Shown here piece by piece: positions 1 through 10,600 of a stretch of DNA of 64,000 bases. The position numbers were made by a program, and so were the translations under genes. A model generated the notes under the pieces. It was not told where the DNA came from, did not search any database, and saw only the letters and a program-made list of their open reading frames with translations. How positions within the stretch are numbered: the stretch's first letter is position 1; every line of letters begins with the position of its first letter. Source of the stretch: Megaustenia siamemsis (lineage: Eukaryota; Mollusca; Gastropoda; Stylommatophora; Ariophantidae); NCBI GenBank assembly GCA_032433765.1, contig JAVIAB010000024.1, positions 11,163,821 through 11,227,820 on the forward strand, in the 5' to 3' direction.

Positions 1-490
1 CTCCCTCCAATTTGTTGATAAAATATTATAAATTCCATTTTTTGTGTGTGTGTGCTTTTTTTTGCGACCAAATTAATACGATCAACTTATTATACAGACG
101 GATACGCTGTAGCAAATAACTAAAGTAATTGACTGACATTACGTTAATCAAACACTAAAGATACACAACATTTAGAAAATAATACTTACCCGTTGTATTT
201 TGTCTATAATCTAAAGTAGAATATATGTTTCTTTAGTTAGGAAAAGATGCTTCTCAACAGGGTAATCCATCACTAGTTAAAATAGGAGGGCAGAACTTGC
301 AAGTTCTATTTTCTAATCTGAACCAATGCTTATAACGTTCGGAAACAATTATTTAAAAATATTGTTATAAATTTTGTTTGGTGCAGAAATGAGTATTGGA
401 GTCTCTCAAATGTAAGAATGTGAATAACTGGGCGGCTAAAGAAAGAAGTGCCCAAAGTTGTGAATAATCTCAAAATTAAAAGTAATTATT
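1..490. other. AT-rich non-coding stretch
   Basis: No coding relic, tRNA-like box or tandem array was recognised. A short GT run lies near 43-53. The LINE-E relic begins at the right edge. Confidence 0.5.
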
Positions 491-492
491 GA

Positions 493-1180
493 ACTCAAAC
501 AGAGGCTATAAGAATAAGCAAATTGAGACACCCATTAAACATCAAGATCAAAGACAAAGAAATAAAACAAGTAGAGGAATTCAAGTATTTAGGCGCAATG
601 TTCACAGAAGATGGAAAACTAGACAGAGAAATTGACATGAGAATACAAAAAGCAAATGCTGTCACATACTAGCTTTCACCATTGTTAAGACATCCAAACA
701 TTTCTATAGCAGCTAAACAACTAATGATAAATAGCATCTTCATACCAACTTTGTGCTATGAAAGTCAAACATGGACCCTTTCTAAATCCCATTTAAGAAA
801 GATCAATACATGTGAGATGCGTTGCTTGAGAAAAGTAACAAACAACACAAGAAGAGATAGAATACCAAATGAAACCATAAGAAAAATGGTAGGAACAAAA
901 CCCTGCCAAGAATATATAGAACAACAACAACTTAAATGGTTCGGCCACCTGGTCAGAATGAATCCTCACCAATCACCATCAAGGGCGTTCTTCTCGAGAA
1001 TGCATGGGAAAAGACCAAGAGGAAGACCCAGAAGAAGATGGATAGATGCAGTGACAGAGACATGTAACAACAAAGGAAAATCACTAATTCAGACAATTCG
1101 AGCAGCACAAGAACGACAAATGATATAAATCACGACACCTTTTAGGTATCAGTGAAAGAGAAAAGAAGAAAGAAGATTGA
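493..1180 (+). mobile_element. LINE-E relic, RT C-terminal part
   Basis: One reading frame runs from about 493 to 1128 and is broken only by a TAG at 670-672. It begins with the segment after the RT palm and includes EEFKYLG at 574-594, a motif typical of non-LTR RTs. It continues with IFIPTLCYESQTW and ends in the basic tail GKRPRGRPRRRWIDAV. The endonuclease and RT catalytic motifs are absent, so this is a 5'-truncated copy. The 3' UTR (1129-1180) ends in an AGAAGA-rich tail. The same 3' end recurs at 34935-35113 and a longer related copy lies at 30410-31400. The clade is not certain; RTE-like is plausible from the short microsatellite-type tail. Confidence 0.75.
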
Positions 1181-1299
1181 ACTCAAATGGATGACTGAAG
1201 CTGTTGGGAAGAAAAGTGGTAGAAAGAAGACAGATAAAGAACAATGGTCAATACATCAACATAGATAACGAAATCTGCCGATGTGCAGTGAGGATGATC

Positions 1300-1364
1300 T
1301 GCTTCCTCTTCTTCTCCTTCTACTTCTCCTTCTTCTTCTCCTTCTACTTCTCCTTCTCCTTCTA

Positions 1365-1395
<31 letters not shown>

Positions 1396-1405
1396 TTCTT
1401 CTTCT
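1300..1405. repeat. (TTC)n microsatellite, tail of LINE-F
   Basis: TTC-rich run, purest at about 1375-1405, with CTTCTCC variants to the left. On the minus strand it is (GAA)n and directly follows the LINE-F coding relic, so it is most simply that element's 3' tail. It produces poly-Glu, poly-Leu and poly-Phe frames that are not genes. Confidence 0.85.
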
Positions 1406-1740
1406 ATCCTTCCTCTATTGCCGTTGGCGTCGAGGGGAGCTACAATCTGCGATTCTTTGCTCTTCTGTTGGCCTCTTCTGATGTTATCCCTCCTAGTGAC
1501 TCTATTATTCCCTTTATCCATCTCTTTCTCGGTCTTCCGCTTAACCCCGGCGTTTTCGTAACGTTTCTTTATGACTCTTTGAGTCATTGTTAGCTCTTTG
1601 TGTTGTGTTATGTGGCCGAACCAATTTATCTGTTGTTTCTGTATGCATTCGATGGCTGGTTCAATTTCGAGTTTCTTCCTCAGGTCAGTGTTTCTTACTC
1701 TGTCCCTTAAGCTGTTCACTGTCATTCTTCTGTATAGACG
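1406..1740 (-). mobile_element. LINE-F relic, RT C-terminus
   Basis: The minus frame reads RDRVRNTDLRKKLEIEPAIE then QQINWFGHITQ, the C-terminal region found after the RT of many non-LTR elements. It then runs through APLDANGNRGR into the (GAA)n tail. The match is the relic at 7345-7965, which carries the same distal CTCCCCTCGACGC block. All catalytic parts are missing (5' truncation at about 1740). Confidence 0.65.
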
Positions 1741-1998
1741 TGGTCAAGATGGCAGAGTGACTGTGCCGGTGTATATTTTGATTTAGTGGAACATCAATAT
1801 TTCTATTCTATATGGATTATGTGTCAAGTTTCCAACTTCCAGAGAATGATATAATGTGATGATCTGCCGACTAAACGAAACTACTGGCACTGTGAGGTGA
1901 CTTTCAAACAATATTTGTTATGAGAAAATTAACAACACATTAAACTTTCACAGGGAAGAATTCAAAATAAAATCGGTATGAAATAAGTAGAGCTACTT

Positions 1999-1999
1999 G

Positions 2000-2054
<55 letters not shown>

Positions 2055-2056
2055 AA
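1999..2056. repeat. (AT)n then (GT)n microsatellite
   Basis: Uninterrupted AT dinucleotides to about 2037, then GT dinucleotides to about 2055. It abuts the distal end of the GIY-YIG element on the minus strand and may mark that element's 3' terminus. Confidence 0.95.
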
Positions 2057-2540
2057 ACCAATCTAATTATACATGGGGCGAACGGATAAATAAATGTTGT
2101 GCTGCGGTAAAGCAGGTAGCAGGGAGTCAGTAGTGGGGTGTAACGTATACTTCTAAAAGGTATGGTGACAGCTTTACAAAAAAAGGAATATAACAAAACA
2201 CTGACGTTCAGGCCAATATGCAACCTTCTTCAGAGAACGAGATGAACGACAACAAACGATGAGACACAGATAAATACTGCTACATCTAGGATAATCGGAA
2301 CAGGTAAGATAAAGAGAGGTGGACAGAGGGATAAGAAATGAAATGGTGATAGGAAAGAGAGATGGGCTCCATTTTGGAGAATAGATGAAATGTGGAAATA
2401 TGAATGTATAAGTGTGTGTATATATATATGTATGTATATGTGTATATATGAGAGACTTTGTAGGTAAACTCCGTCCACATACAGTGAGAGATGGTTATCA
2501 CATGCCAGCTGGACAGTCAGTCATATACTTAGACCGGATG
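2057..2540 (-). repeat. Distal (3') part of GIY-YIG retroelement
   Basis: Read on the minus strand, 2100-2250 matches 49420-49560 on the plus strand. The shared blocks are the GCCTGAACGTCAGTG / GCCTAAACGGCAGTG segment, TACGTTACACCCCACTAC and CTTTACCGCAGCAC. Both copies are preceded by a pyrimidine-rich segment and a CTAGATGTAG block. It lies downstream of the GIY-YIG coding relic on the same strand, so I read it as the 3' non-coding part of that element. Parts of the internal ATATGTAT/GTAT stretch are microsatellite. Confidence 0.55.
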
Positions 2541-2865
2541 TCAGACGCGTAGTGATGCAGTCAAGCGTGACACAAGTAAAGACTCGGAATCTCTGAGAGT
2601 ACGAAAGTAAGCACTCAGCAGACAATCCCCGGATACTCTCGTGATAGGTGTAACTTTATGTGGGACATGTACTGATAAGAAATATTGAGCAGTGTTGAAG
2701 AGCGATCGAACCAGCGAGACATACCTCAGAACCCGCATGGATAAGTGAGACGTGATAGAGGATAATCAAGATATGTAGTACAGACCCGAAAAATTGCCTG
2801 ATGGGGACTAAAACCAGAGCAGGGTTAGACAAACATGACACCAGGCCAGTAACTGGGACATCCGT

Positions 2866-3242
2866 CTAATCATGATGGCCTTGATAGCTGAAGTGGGATG
2901 CCACAGGGGTGCTGGCATCACGAGTGATGTCATACAGATGTTGCCGACATCCTATCCGTAAACGGCAACCGGATTCTCCTATGTAAGTCAACTTACATCG
3001 CTTACATATGATGGCATATAGAAATGTTATGCGATGTACTAGTGAATCCCCTCTCTGATCTCAAAAGGACTATTGGGGAAGAGAACTGTGTCCGTCCGGT
3101 GGACGTGGTTGCAAGTTTGACATAGACGACGGTTACAACGAATCGTACCCCGATGGCTATGTGTGGAGGCAGGAAGACGGCTCCCGACAAGCATGTCACA
3201 GAGGCTGCGATCACGCTTAAAGGATAATAATGGGTGGTCGGT
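2866..3242 (-). pseudogene. GIY-YIG endonuclease module, Penelope-like relic
   Basis: Two minus-strand segments in different frames. Segment 3042-3242 reads HPLLSFKRDRSLCDMLVGSR then a Cys-rich linker (IRCNRRLCQTCNH). It stops at a TAG (3039-3041). Segment 2866-3021 reads LYAIICKRCKLTYIGESG, LRIGCRQHLYDI, then PVASHFSYQGHHD and a stop. CxxC followed by TYIGESG, a downstream Arg, and a His-rich end are the pattern of the GIY-YIG nuclease that follows the RT in Penelope-like elements. No RT was found upstream. The frameshift and stops make it dead. The alternative, another GIY-YIG-bearing mobile element, cannot be excluded. Confidence 0.6.
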
Positions 3243-3267
3243 GAAGAGTAGACGGTTAGTGGAGTCA

Positions 3268-3925
3268 GAGCGGTGAATGAGGAGGTAGAAGTAAATGGGG
3301 AGGTAACGGTGAATGGGGAGGTAACGGTGAATGGGCAGGTAGCGGTGAATGGGGAGGTAGCGGTGAGTGGGGAGGTAGCGGTGAATGGGGAGGTAGCGGT
3401 GAATGGGGAGGTAACGGTGAATGGGCAGGTAGCGGTGAATGGGGAGGTAGCGGTGAGTGGGGAGGTAGCGGTGAATGGGGAGGTAGCGGTGGATGGGGAG
3501 GTAGCGGTGAATGGGGAGGTAGCGGTGAGTGGGGAGGTAGCGGTGAATGGGGAGGTAGCGGTGAGTGGGGAGGTAGCGGTGAATGGGGAGGTAGCGGTGA
3601 ATGGGGAGGTAGCGGTGGATGGGGAGGTAGCGGTGAATGGGGAGGTACCGGTGAGTGGGGAGGTAGCGGTGAATGGGGAGGTAGCGGTGAGTGGGGAGGT
3701 AGCGGTGAGTGGGGAGGTAGCGGTGAATGGGGAGGTAACGGTGAATGGGGAGGTAGCGGTGAGTGCGGAGGTAGCGGTGAGTGGGGAGGTAACGGTGAAT
3801 GGGGAGGTAACGGTGAATGGGGAGGTAACATTGAATGGGGAGGTAGCGGTGAATGGGGAGGTAACGGTGAATGGGGAGGTAGCGGCGAGTGGGGAGGTAG
3901 CTGTGAGTGGGGAGGTAGCGGTTCC
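3268..3925. repeat. 18-bp G-rich minisatellite, about 36 copies
   Basis: Head-to-tail units of the type GTGAATGGGGAGGTAGCG with A/G variants at a few positions. Eighteen is divisible by three and the unit lacks stops in several frames, so both strands show a 230-240 residue hexapeptide repeat (VNGEVA on plus, PPHSPL on minus). The plus strand has GGGG and GG runs in every unit and could form G-quadruplexes. Confidence 0.95.
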
Positions 3926-3970
3926 TGATTTATATCACCCCATAATGGCGACTGGGGATGGGTGATAACT

Positions 3971-4497
3971 TTCACTGACATTGATCTATGTACAACTGAA
4001 TGCGTTACATAAGATTGTACCTTTCACTGACATTGTTCTATGTACAACTGTATGCGTTACATAAGAGTGTTTCTTTCACTGACATCGATTTATGTACAAC
4101 TGTATGCGTTATACAAGAGTGTTTCCTTCACTGACATCGATTTATGTACAACTGTAAGCGTTATATAAGAGTGTTTCTTTCACTGACATCGATTTATGTA
4201 CAACTGTATGCGTTATATAAGATGTTTCTTTCACTGACATCGATTTATGTACAACTGTATGCGTTATATAAGAGTGTTTCTTTCACTGACATCGATTTAT
4301 GTATAACTGTATGCGTTATATAAGAGTGTTTCTTTCACTGACATCGATTTATGTACAAATGTATGCGTTATATACGAGTGTTTCTTTCACTGACATCGAT
4401 TTATGTACAAATGTATGCGTTATATAAGAGTGTTTCTTTCACTGACATCGATTTATGTACAAATGTATGCGTTATATACGAGTGTTTCTTTCATTGA
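3971..4497. repeat. 52-bp satellite, about 10 copies
   Basis: Units start TTCACTGACAT and contain GATTTATGTACAACTGTATG and CGTTATATAAGAG. Starts at 3971, 4023 and 4075 give a 52-bp period, and the tenth boundary is at 4490. The first two units are more diverged than the rest. It follows the 18-bp array after about 45 bp and runs straight into SINE-A. Confidence 0.95.
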
Positions 4498-4750
4498 CAG
4501 GTTCACGTGGTCGTGCGGTTAAAACCACTGTTCCGCTGGTTGAAAAGTCGACGTACCGTGATGAAGCCCATGGTAGACAGAAAGGTTTTTTTTTTCTATC
4601 GGATGTGAAATAAATATGAATCTCACACGTCGTGGCGACTGCTTGACCAAGCTGCCTTTTCCCCTCTGGTTCTATTGTTGCTTCCCCCCCCCCCCCCACT
4701 TCCGGCATACACCAGCAATGATAATAGAGTCTCAAAGATATTTTTTTAGC
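4498..4750 (+). mobile_element. SINE-A copy
   Basis: tRNA-like head GTGGTCGTGCGGTTAAAACC (A-box region), with the B-box region eroded, followed by the family body: TCTATCGGATGTGAAATAAA, CACGTCGTGGCGACTGCTTG, ACCAAGCTGCC and a terminal CATACACCAGCAATG. A C14 run sits at about 4686-4699. Other copies are at 9813, 22175 and 28066 (minus). Confidence 0.75.
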
Positions 4751-5340
4751 TTTTGACATTGATCTAAACTAACAAAAAAAAGTGTAATCTGGAACTAAAT
4801 TGTACAGAATTTGAACTTGCTGATGCACATTCTCACAAGTACCATAACTGGCAATCCAGTAAAATAAGTAAACAAAATTAAGATTTTAATTATTGATTAC
4901 TTTAGTTAAGTCAAAGTATTTATGTTTGTGAGTGATCACGTGACTACACATCGAGATTTGAAGACGACACCAGTCATGGGGACTCTAGAATACATTACAA
5001 TGGACAGTCAATCCACACTATTTTAGAAGTTCTTCAATCTTTACTTCTCTCTATTTCTTCTGTTTCGCTGAAGATCATAACTTACGTAATTCATTTGTCT
5101 TGACAGAACGCCATTTATATCCTAAGAAAAAACAAACAAATTAAATTAAATATCCATTTAATAAAATAAACAAATAATTGACGCCGTGTATCATAATTTT
5201 TAGACCTGGTTTGAATTGGTTCAAGTGCATCATCAAGATTTCGGAAGTTGGTGCTCTGTCTAGTGTGTGCTTCTAGTGACTTGATCGTGTGTGGACGAAC
5301 GAAAATAGAGGCCTCAAACTTTCTGCTACCAGGACAGACC
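4751..5340. other. No recognisable feature
   Basis: AT-rich sequence without tandem structure or coding similarity that I could recognise. Short open frames here lack protein-like composition. Confidence 0.4.
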
Positions 5341-5855
5341 GTCAACTTTAAACAAACATGATTTTAAAATGAAATCAACGGTAACTTGCATTGATCTACT
5401 GTCCTGGGTATAACTGAACCTAACATGTAGAACGACCAAACATTCAGCAATAGAATGTACAGACCGTCAACTTTAAATAAACGTGATTTTAAAATGAAAT
5501 CAACGGTAACTTGCATTGATCTACTGTCCTGGGTATAACTGAACCTAACATGTAGAACGACCAAACATTCAGCAACTCGAGGGAATCTACAGGTCGTCAA
5601 CTTTAAATAAACATGATTTTAAAATGAAATCAACGGTAACTTGCATTGATCTACTGTCCTGGGTATAACTGAACCTAACATGTAGAACGACCAAACATTC
5701 AGCAACTCGCGGGAATCTACAGGTCGTCAACTTTAAATAAACATGATTTTAAAATGAAATCAACGGTAACTTGCATTGATCTACTGTCCTGGGTATAACT
5801 GAACCTAGCATGTAGAACGCCCAAACATTCAGCAATTGGAGGGAATCTATAGGTC
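5341..5855. repeat. 125-130-bp tandem repeat, 4 copies
   Basis: Units start GTCAACTTTAAATAAACATG at 5341, 5466, 5596 and 5726, so the first is 125 bp and the others 130 bp. Each carries CCTGGGTATAACTGAACC and CCAAACATTCAGCAA. A TTAA MITE begins where a fifth copy would start. Confidence 0.95.
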
Positions 5856-5856
5856 G

Positions 5857-6161
5857 TTAACTCTTTCATTACGGAAAGTTTTTATCAATTTAGCAGTAGA
5901 GATTTCAGAGACAAAATGGTTCATGTTTTAAACATTAATATACATGTCCATCTAACACTGAACATATTATTTATGCATTTTTAGATAATTAAACATGTAA
6001 TTATATTTCACCAATAACAAGATGATACAGGGCATGTAAAATGAATATGGTTTGATGACTGTTTACACTAATCAGATTGAGAGTGACGTTCTGTGCGGCT
6101 AAACGTACATGACCGAATTCAGCACGGCGTATGGAGCGTCGAAACGCAATGAAAGAGTTAA
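5857..6161. mobile_element. TTAA-flanked MITE, piggyBac-like, copy 1
   Basis: Bounded by TTAA at 5857-5860 and 6158-6161. The inverted ends CTCTTTCATTACG and its complement (CGCAATGAAAGAG) match over about 14 bp with one mismatch. The interior is non-coding, about 300 bp, and is shared with 49795-50105: TTTTTATCAAT, GAGATTTCAGA, TGCATTTTTAGATAATT, CAAGATGATACA and ATATGGTTTGATGA. TTAA duplication and short inverted ends are the hallmark of piggyBac-type non-autonomous elements; that assignment is an inference. Confidence 0.75.
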
Positions 6162-6325
6162 TAAGGCAGGATAAAATAGAAAACTGTTTCAAACATTCAA
6201 GGTGTATGTACATCGTATCAGGGCGATGAAAGAAGATATCGTACATAGGGTGTGTGTCATCTCAATCCAGCAGTCAACACAATAACCATTTCCTTATTAC
6301 TTCGTTCATCCTACTACTGACAAAG

Positions 6326-6981
6326 TGTCATGGCGGCTAGGTGTAGTCGTTTTTATAATTCGGTTCTTGCTGATATATCTAAATGATTTAAGTGACAGTC
6401 TAGTTGTGAAATTATGTGTTGCTATTCCCCGTTTGGTGTATGTTTTAACTTCTGACATGTGTATGAACTGTGATTACCGATATTTAAGTGGAATATGATT
6501 TATTCTTCTTTGTGTCGTGTGTTTGCGGTTCGATAGGCAAGCACATGGTTCGACAAAAATGGCGCCGGCCGGGTATGTTCAACCCGAATGTGAAATGTCT
6601 GTGACGGTGGATGGGGCGGATAAATCAGAAATAATCAACGGCCCAGAAAGCGAAACAGCAAAGTGTGTGGTACACATGAGACATATTCAGAACACAAAAA
6701 ACGAATATGGCAGACCACCGTGAAAGAGATTGGAGCCTCATCACGTAACACTCCAGAGAAAGCCATGACATTTTTGGGGCATGTTAAAAGACACAACAGC
6801 CTAATAAAAGTAATATTGGAAGGGAAAATACAAGGTAAAAGAGGCAGACCAAGACTAACATGGACGAGTATCATCAAAACATGGAGAAGGCAATCTACGA
6901 CAGCCTTCACCATCAAAGCAAGAAACAGAGTACAATGGCGATTCATGGTAGCCAACCTTCGTTGCGGAAAGGCACTCAATA

Positions 6982-6985
<4 letters not shown>
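6326..6985 (+). mobile_element. LINE-A, internally deleted copy
   Basis: The first 440 bp match the 5' end of LINE-A at 56632 and 37609: GTGTCATGGCGGCT, CTATTCCCCGTTTGGTGTATG and AAGTGTGTGGTACACATGAG. At about 6767 it jumps directly to the 3' end of LINE-A (TTTTTGGGGCATGTTAAAAG through CACTCAATAATGATG). About 2.7 kb is missing compared with the long copy. The fused frame 6663-7028 is a by-product. The tail is (GAT)n. Confidence 0.8.

Positions 6986-7016
<31 letters not shown>
6981..7016. repeat. (GAT)n tail of LINE-A
   Basis: Eleven or so ATG/GAT triplets directly after the LINE-A 3' end. LINE-A copies at 39121-39136 and 59951-59970 end the same way. Confidence 0.95.
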
Positions 7017-7344
7017 CCTACTACTTAAGCTATGCACAATTGTCGAAAGTAAATTGGCAGGTAAAAGTCAAAATAAAAAATTTCACTATTTGGTAATAGC
7101 AAAACAAACAATAAAAGAGATTACTGCACAAGCTGGTCGCATCCATGTGTTTATGCGCCAGCAAAACATGGATCCTACATGCGAACGCAGAATTAGAATG
7201 GGAAATTAACAGAATATTATTCTTCCATCTTGATAAAACAGTCGCCTATCAGGTTGACATACTTACACCCCCCCCTCCCCCAAAGTTTGCTTATATCGTT
7301 ATTTATATCACAACATCAACATCAACAAAACATAAGTAATGAAT
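7017..7344. other. No recognisable feature
   Basis: AT-rich. It contains a C-rich patch near 7267-7282 but no repeat family or coding relic that I recognise. Confidence 0.4.
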
Positions 7345-7965
7345 ATCCCAAAAGAGAAACAGAACATAAGCATAACCATAGACGGCAAGTGGAGGAATTT
7401 AAATACATAGGAAGACTGTGACAAACGACAATTCACATGCAGTAGAAATAGACTCAAGATGCAACAAAGAATGCCAAATTATTGGACAGCTATCACCACT
7501 ATTGTCCAACAAGGAAATAACTCTGGAGGCAAAAACGGACACTACAATACAATCTTCATCCCAACGTTGTGCTACCAATGCTATTCCTGGACCATAGATG
7601 CAAGAACAGTAAGAAAAATAATCTCTACTGAGATGAAAAGTGTTAATAAAATGACAGAAAAACGCCTGAAAGTTCAGATCAGAAATGAAGAACTGAGAAA
7701 AGCTAAGAGTAAAACATATCACAGAATATATAAAGAAACAACATATAAAATGGTATGGCCACGTGATAAGGCAGAAAGATCAAAACACAACGCAACAACA
7801 CAACGAGCATTCAATAAACGTTGCGAGAATACCAGACTCAGGAGTTGGTCACGAAAAAGATGGATTGACGGAATACTAGCATCATAACAGTATCAGAGAG
7901 TAACAGAAGAGCAACAGACCGTAAATTATAACTCCCCTCGACGCTGAAAGGTAAAATTAGGAAGG
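7345..7965 (+). mobile_element. LINE-F relic, RT distal part
   Basis: Starts with ITIDGKQVEEFKYIGRL (7371-7421), the LINE FKYLG motif, and continues in other frames through IFIPTLCYQCYSWT and a Lys/Arg-rich C-terminus ending SWSRKRWIDGILAS at 7887. The 3' UTR has CTCCCCTCGACGC at about 7932, shared with the copy at 1406-1740. At least one frameshift separates the EEFKYIG frame from the later one. There is no catalytic core. Confidence 0.65.
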
Positions 7966-8083
7966 AAAGAAAACGTGATTTATATTAGTTTCTACCCAAA
8001 GAGTTTCTACACTGTTCTTACCATCCTTCTACCCTGATACCATCAAACTATGGCTCAATCGTTGTCTGTGTTTGCATTATCAT

Positions 8084-8790
8084 CATCAAGTATCATGTCA
8101 GCTGACGTTTAGTGATCATGTCTCTCCACAACGCTCGATCTCGACAGATATTTATCATTTCTGTTGTTAACTTCCACCAAGCCATTCTCTTAACTGTCTG
8201 GTATATTTTCTCTTTGCTTCCCTCTATCTCTTCGTCCCTCAATTTTCCCATTGTCACAACATATTCCACCTTTCCCCTTCACATTACAAGGCTAAACGGG
8301 GGCCTCGGTTGCCTAGTTAGAAAAACAAATCGACTGGACAACCGACGTTGAGACAACTCATGTTGGATTCCCGCTGAAAGCAGCGTGAGTTGTACTCGTG
8401 GGTGGAACAAAATAACACTCGGTCGACCCAACCGCTATCACAAATAGGTACCATGATAGTACTCTAGAAGGTGAGGAAAGTCGTGAGCTTCGACGATGCT
8501 TGAGGTGACACTATCCAGATGTCTCCGAACTCTTCTGGATAGACGGCCGAGCACATTTGTGTTAAAACTCGCGTGCTAAGACGCCCATTCAAGTTTTGTA
8601 CTTTCTTTACGTGACAACAAAAAGGTTATTGTTTCTTCCAACTATTAGAAAATCTCGGAAGTTCGTTCAGAACGTTTTCATTACAGTTCTTAGCTGTCCA
8701 TGGTATTCTCAATATTCTTCTGTAAATCCACATTTCTACAACCTACAGTGATTTTCATTTCTGTTCTCCTATTGTTCAAGTGTCTACATA
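8084..8790 (-). mobile_element. LINE-C relic split by SINE-D
   Basis: Minus-strand C-terminal LINE-C: 8084-8295 and 8614-8790 together give the usual 3' end, (ATC)n at the left on the plus strand, and the RT tail region (RRMLRIPWTAK-type). SINE-D lies between. The same nested arrangement occurs at 20955-21560, so the SINE insertion predates the block duplication. Confidence 0.7.
8296..8613 (+). mobile_element. SINE-D copy inside LINE-C
   Basis: tRNA-like head GGGGGCCTCGGTTGCCTAGT, with B-box-like sequence eroded at CATGTTGGATTCCCGC. Body: GGTCGACCCAACCGCTATCA, CAAATAGGTACCATGATAGT and GAGGTGACACTATCC. ATCCAGA..TCTGGAT can pair as a hairpin. It ends CGCGTGCTAAGACGCCCATT. Compare the better copy at 40073-40405. 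Confidence 0.75.
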
Positions 8791-8796
8791 CACCAT

Positions 8797-8818
8797 ATAT
8801 ATATATATATATATATAT
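8797..8818. repeat. (AT)n microsatellite
   Basis: About eleven AT dinucleotides; block B has no such run at the matching place (about 21557-21567). Confidence 0.9.
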
Positions 8819-8929
8819 TGCCCTACAAGTTAAAGGTTGTACATTCATAAACTATGACACACGTGACATCTGACCGAGCACTATAACTAATAAACAAATG
8901 ACACAGTAGAGGCAAAGTCAAAGAGGATT

Positions 8930-9310
8930 TGCTTGCTTACGTTCGCCCCATGACTAAAGTATTCTAGAGTATTCGTAGACTGTAGAATTCCTCTTCGTCA
9001 CTCGTCCTCAAAAGGACGTTAAGTGGGCGTGTCAGCGTTGTGTTGTGGTTTCCAGTATAACTGTTATATTTGCGCCTTTCGGCCCAACACATCCGACTTC
9101 AGCACGACATTTTTGCGTACCGGGTTGTCTTCCCTCTTCGATCCCTTATCGCTTGAACAGACTAGACAGGTTAGTCTGTTATTTGAAGTACCGCGGAGAG
9201 GTGGAGCATGGTCTGGATGGTTTTGGTTCATCGATCCTGACGCAAACTATCAGCTATGGGTCGCTAACAACTTCCAGCTCTGGTACTGGGAGGCGCGCCT
9301 TCGCCTAAAA
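8930..9310 (+). mobile_element. SINE-E copy (about 360-bp repeat)
   Basis: Matches 30863-31219 along its length: GACTAAAGTATTCTAGAGTA, GTGTTGTGGTTTCCAGTATA, CCAACACATCCGACTTCAGC, TACCGGGTTGTCTTCCCTCT, and a terminal GGGAGGCGCGCCTTC. Block B lacks it at about 21671, where the flanks AGTCAAACAGGAATTAAAC are continuous. I see no tRNA A/B boxes, so the head type is unknown. Open frames inside it are not supported as genes. Confidence 0.75.
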
Positions 9311-9595
9311 AGGAATTAAACAGTCTCTTAAATAAATGTTGATCCCATATCTATACTTGCACTCCCAGCTCTAGATCAGACTACTTACCGGATGTTCGAC
9401 GGTGTTATTAATGATAAACTACAAAGTAAAATAGATTTCGTTTAAAAAAAGGAACAATCCCAACCACATGTATGTTTCATGATTATTATTAACCTTTATA
9501 TAGCAAAATCATCACAATGGCAGTCTTTTTAGATGTATTAGGTTTGTTAATATCAAATCGCTAACCGTTTCTATTATTCTGTAAATAATATTATC

Positions 9596-9597
<2 letters not shown>

Positions 9598-9642
<45 letters not shown>
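9598..9642. repeat. (AG)n microsatellite
   Basis: About 21 AG dinucleotides. Block B has only AGAGAAAGAG at this place, so the run expanded in block A or shrank in B. Confidence 0.95.
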
Positions 9643-9644
<2 letters not shown>

Positions 9645-9812
9645 GCGAATGGTTAGTGAACTGGACTACAAAGATAAAGAGGTCGAGTTCGATTCTGATT
9701 GACGTTTTTCGGGTTCGCCCAGCCTTAAATGGATACCAGATTTCTTTTATGAAAAAGTAAACTTCATATTCCTTAAACGGTACTTGATGCGACTGGGCTC
9801 TTTATTTTTTTT
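9643..9812 (+). mobile_element. SINE-C, degenerate
   Basis: Head AGCCGCGAATGGTTAGTGAA (part of the A-box lost relative to 21974), GAGTTCGATTCTGATTGACG as B-box, then CGGGTTCGCCCAGCCTTAAATGG and a shortened body ending GACTGGGCTCTTTA. It is shared with block B and immediately followed by SINE-A. Confidence 0.7.
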
Positions 9813-10020
9813 ACCGTGACCGTGCGGCTAAAACCACTGTTCCGCTGACAGAAAAGCGGCCGTACGAGGTTCGAATCCCGCTGTAGATAGAATGGATTTG
9901 TTCTATCGGGGGGTGAAATAAAAATCCTCAGTCTCAGACGTCGTGGTGACTGCTTGACCAAACGGCCTTTATCCCTCTGGTTCTATCACTAACCCGCGAC
10001 ATACACCAGCAATGTAGTTT
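9813..10020 (+). mobile_element. SINE-A copy
   Basis: A-box region GACCGTGCGGCTAAAACCAC and B-box GAGGTTCGAATCCCGC, followed by TTCTATCGGGGGGTGAAATA, GACGTCGTGGTGACTGCTTG and a terminal CGACATACACCAGCAATG. The tRNA-type internal promoter motif is clear here. Confidence 0.8.
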
Positions 10021-10600
10021 TTAATTACGACTATGTTATGAAGAAACAGACTGGAGCGCTATAGAAAATACGATACGAATATATAGAAGTTATAACAAGC
10101 ACAAGTGACAAACTGACAGATCTATAAGTGTGCGACACGCTCGCCTCAACACCTATGAAGTTTCATCATAGATTGTCACAAGAAATGGAAATGAACGATC
10201 ACTTGACTACCAATTATGACATTGCGATTATATATCAACATAGCTGCTCATAACATGCCTGTGATTTATAATTAATGTTTCTAGTTTTAATTCATTTCAT
10301 AAAATTTCGTAATCCCATGTAACCCATTATTAGAAATAACTTAATTGTTTGCAAAAGTTTCAAAGACAAGATATTACATTTCAGCTGTAAAACTATTTGT
10401 ATAAATATAGTTGACATCTCATTCAGTAACTTTGATAATACAGATGAGTTGAAAAAAAAAAATCATTAAAAAACAAATTCATAAAAAAAAAGTTAGCCGA
10501 TATTTATTATTTTTTTTTTATTTGGGAGGAAAGATAACAATGAAAGAACGTGCAACGCCTCAATGAAAATAAAATAAATCTCCATGTGGCTATTGTGTAT
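10021..10600. other. Non-coding duplicated segment
   Basis: AT-rich sequence collinear with 22410-23444 in block B. It holds the pre-integration sites for the SINE-C copy in block B (10091-10102) and the LINE-C copy in block A (10589-10600). Confidence 0.7.

Noticed and set aside
1183..1725. A 180-codon frame with a long Glu run
   Set aside because: LINE-F C-terminus read into its (GAA)n tail.
3265..3981. Long open frames of 230-238 codons on both strands
   Set aside because: They are the translation of an 18-bp minisatellite in phase; no start context, domain or flanking exon supports a gene.
6663..7028. A 121-codon frame ending in poly-Asp
   Set aside because: It is the fusion product of the deleted LINE-A plus its (GAT)n tail.
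9023..9319. Open frame of 98 codons in SINE-E
   Set aside because: The other SINE-E copy does not keep the frame, so it is chance.
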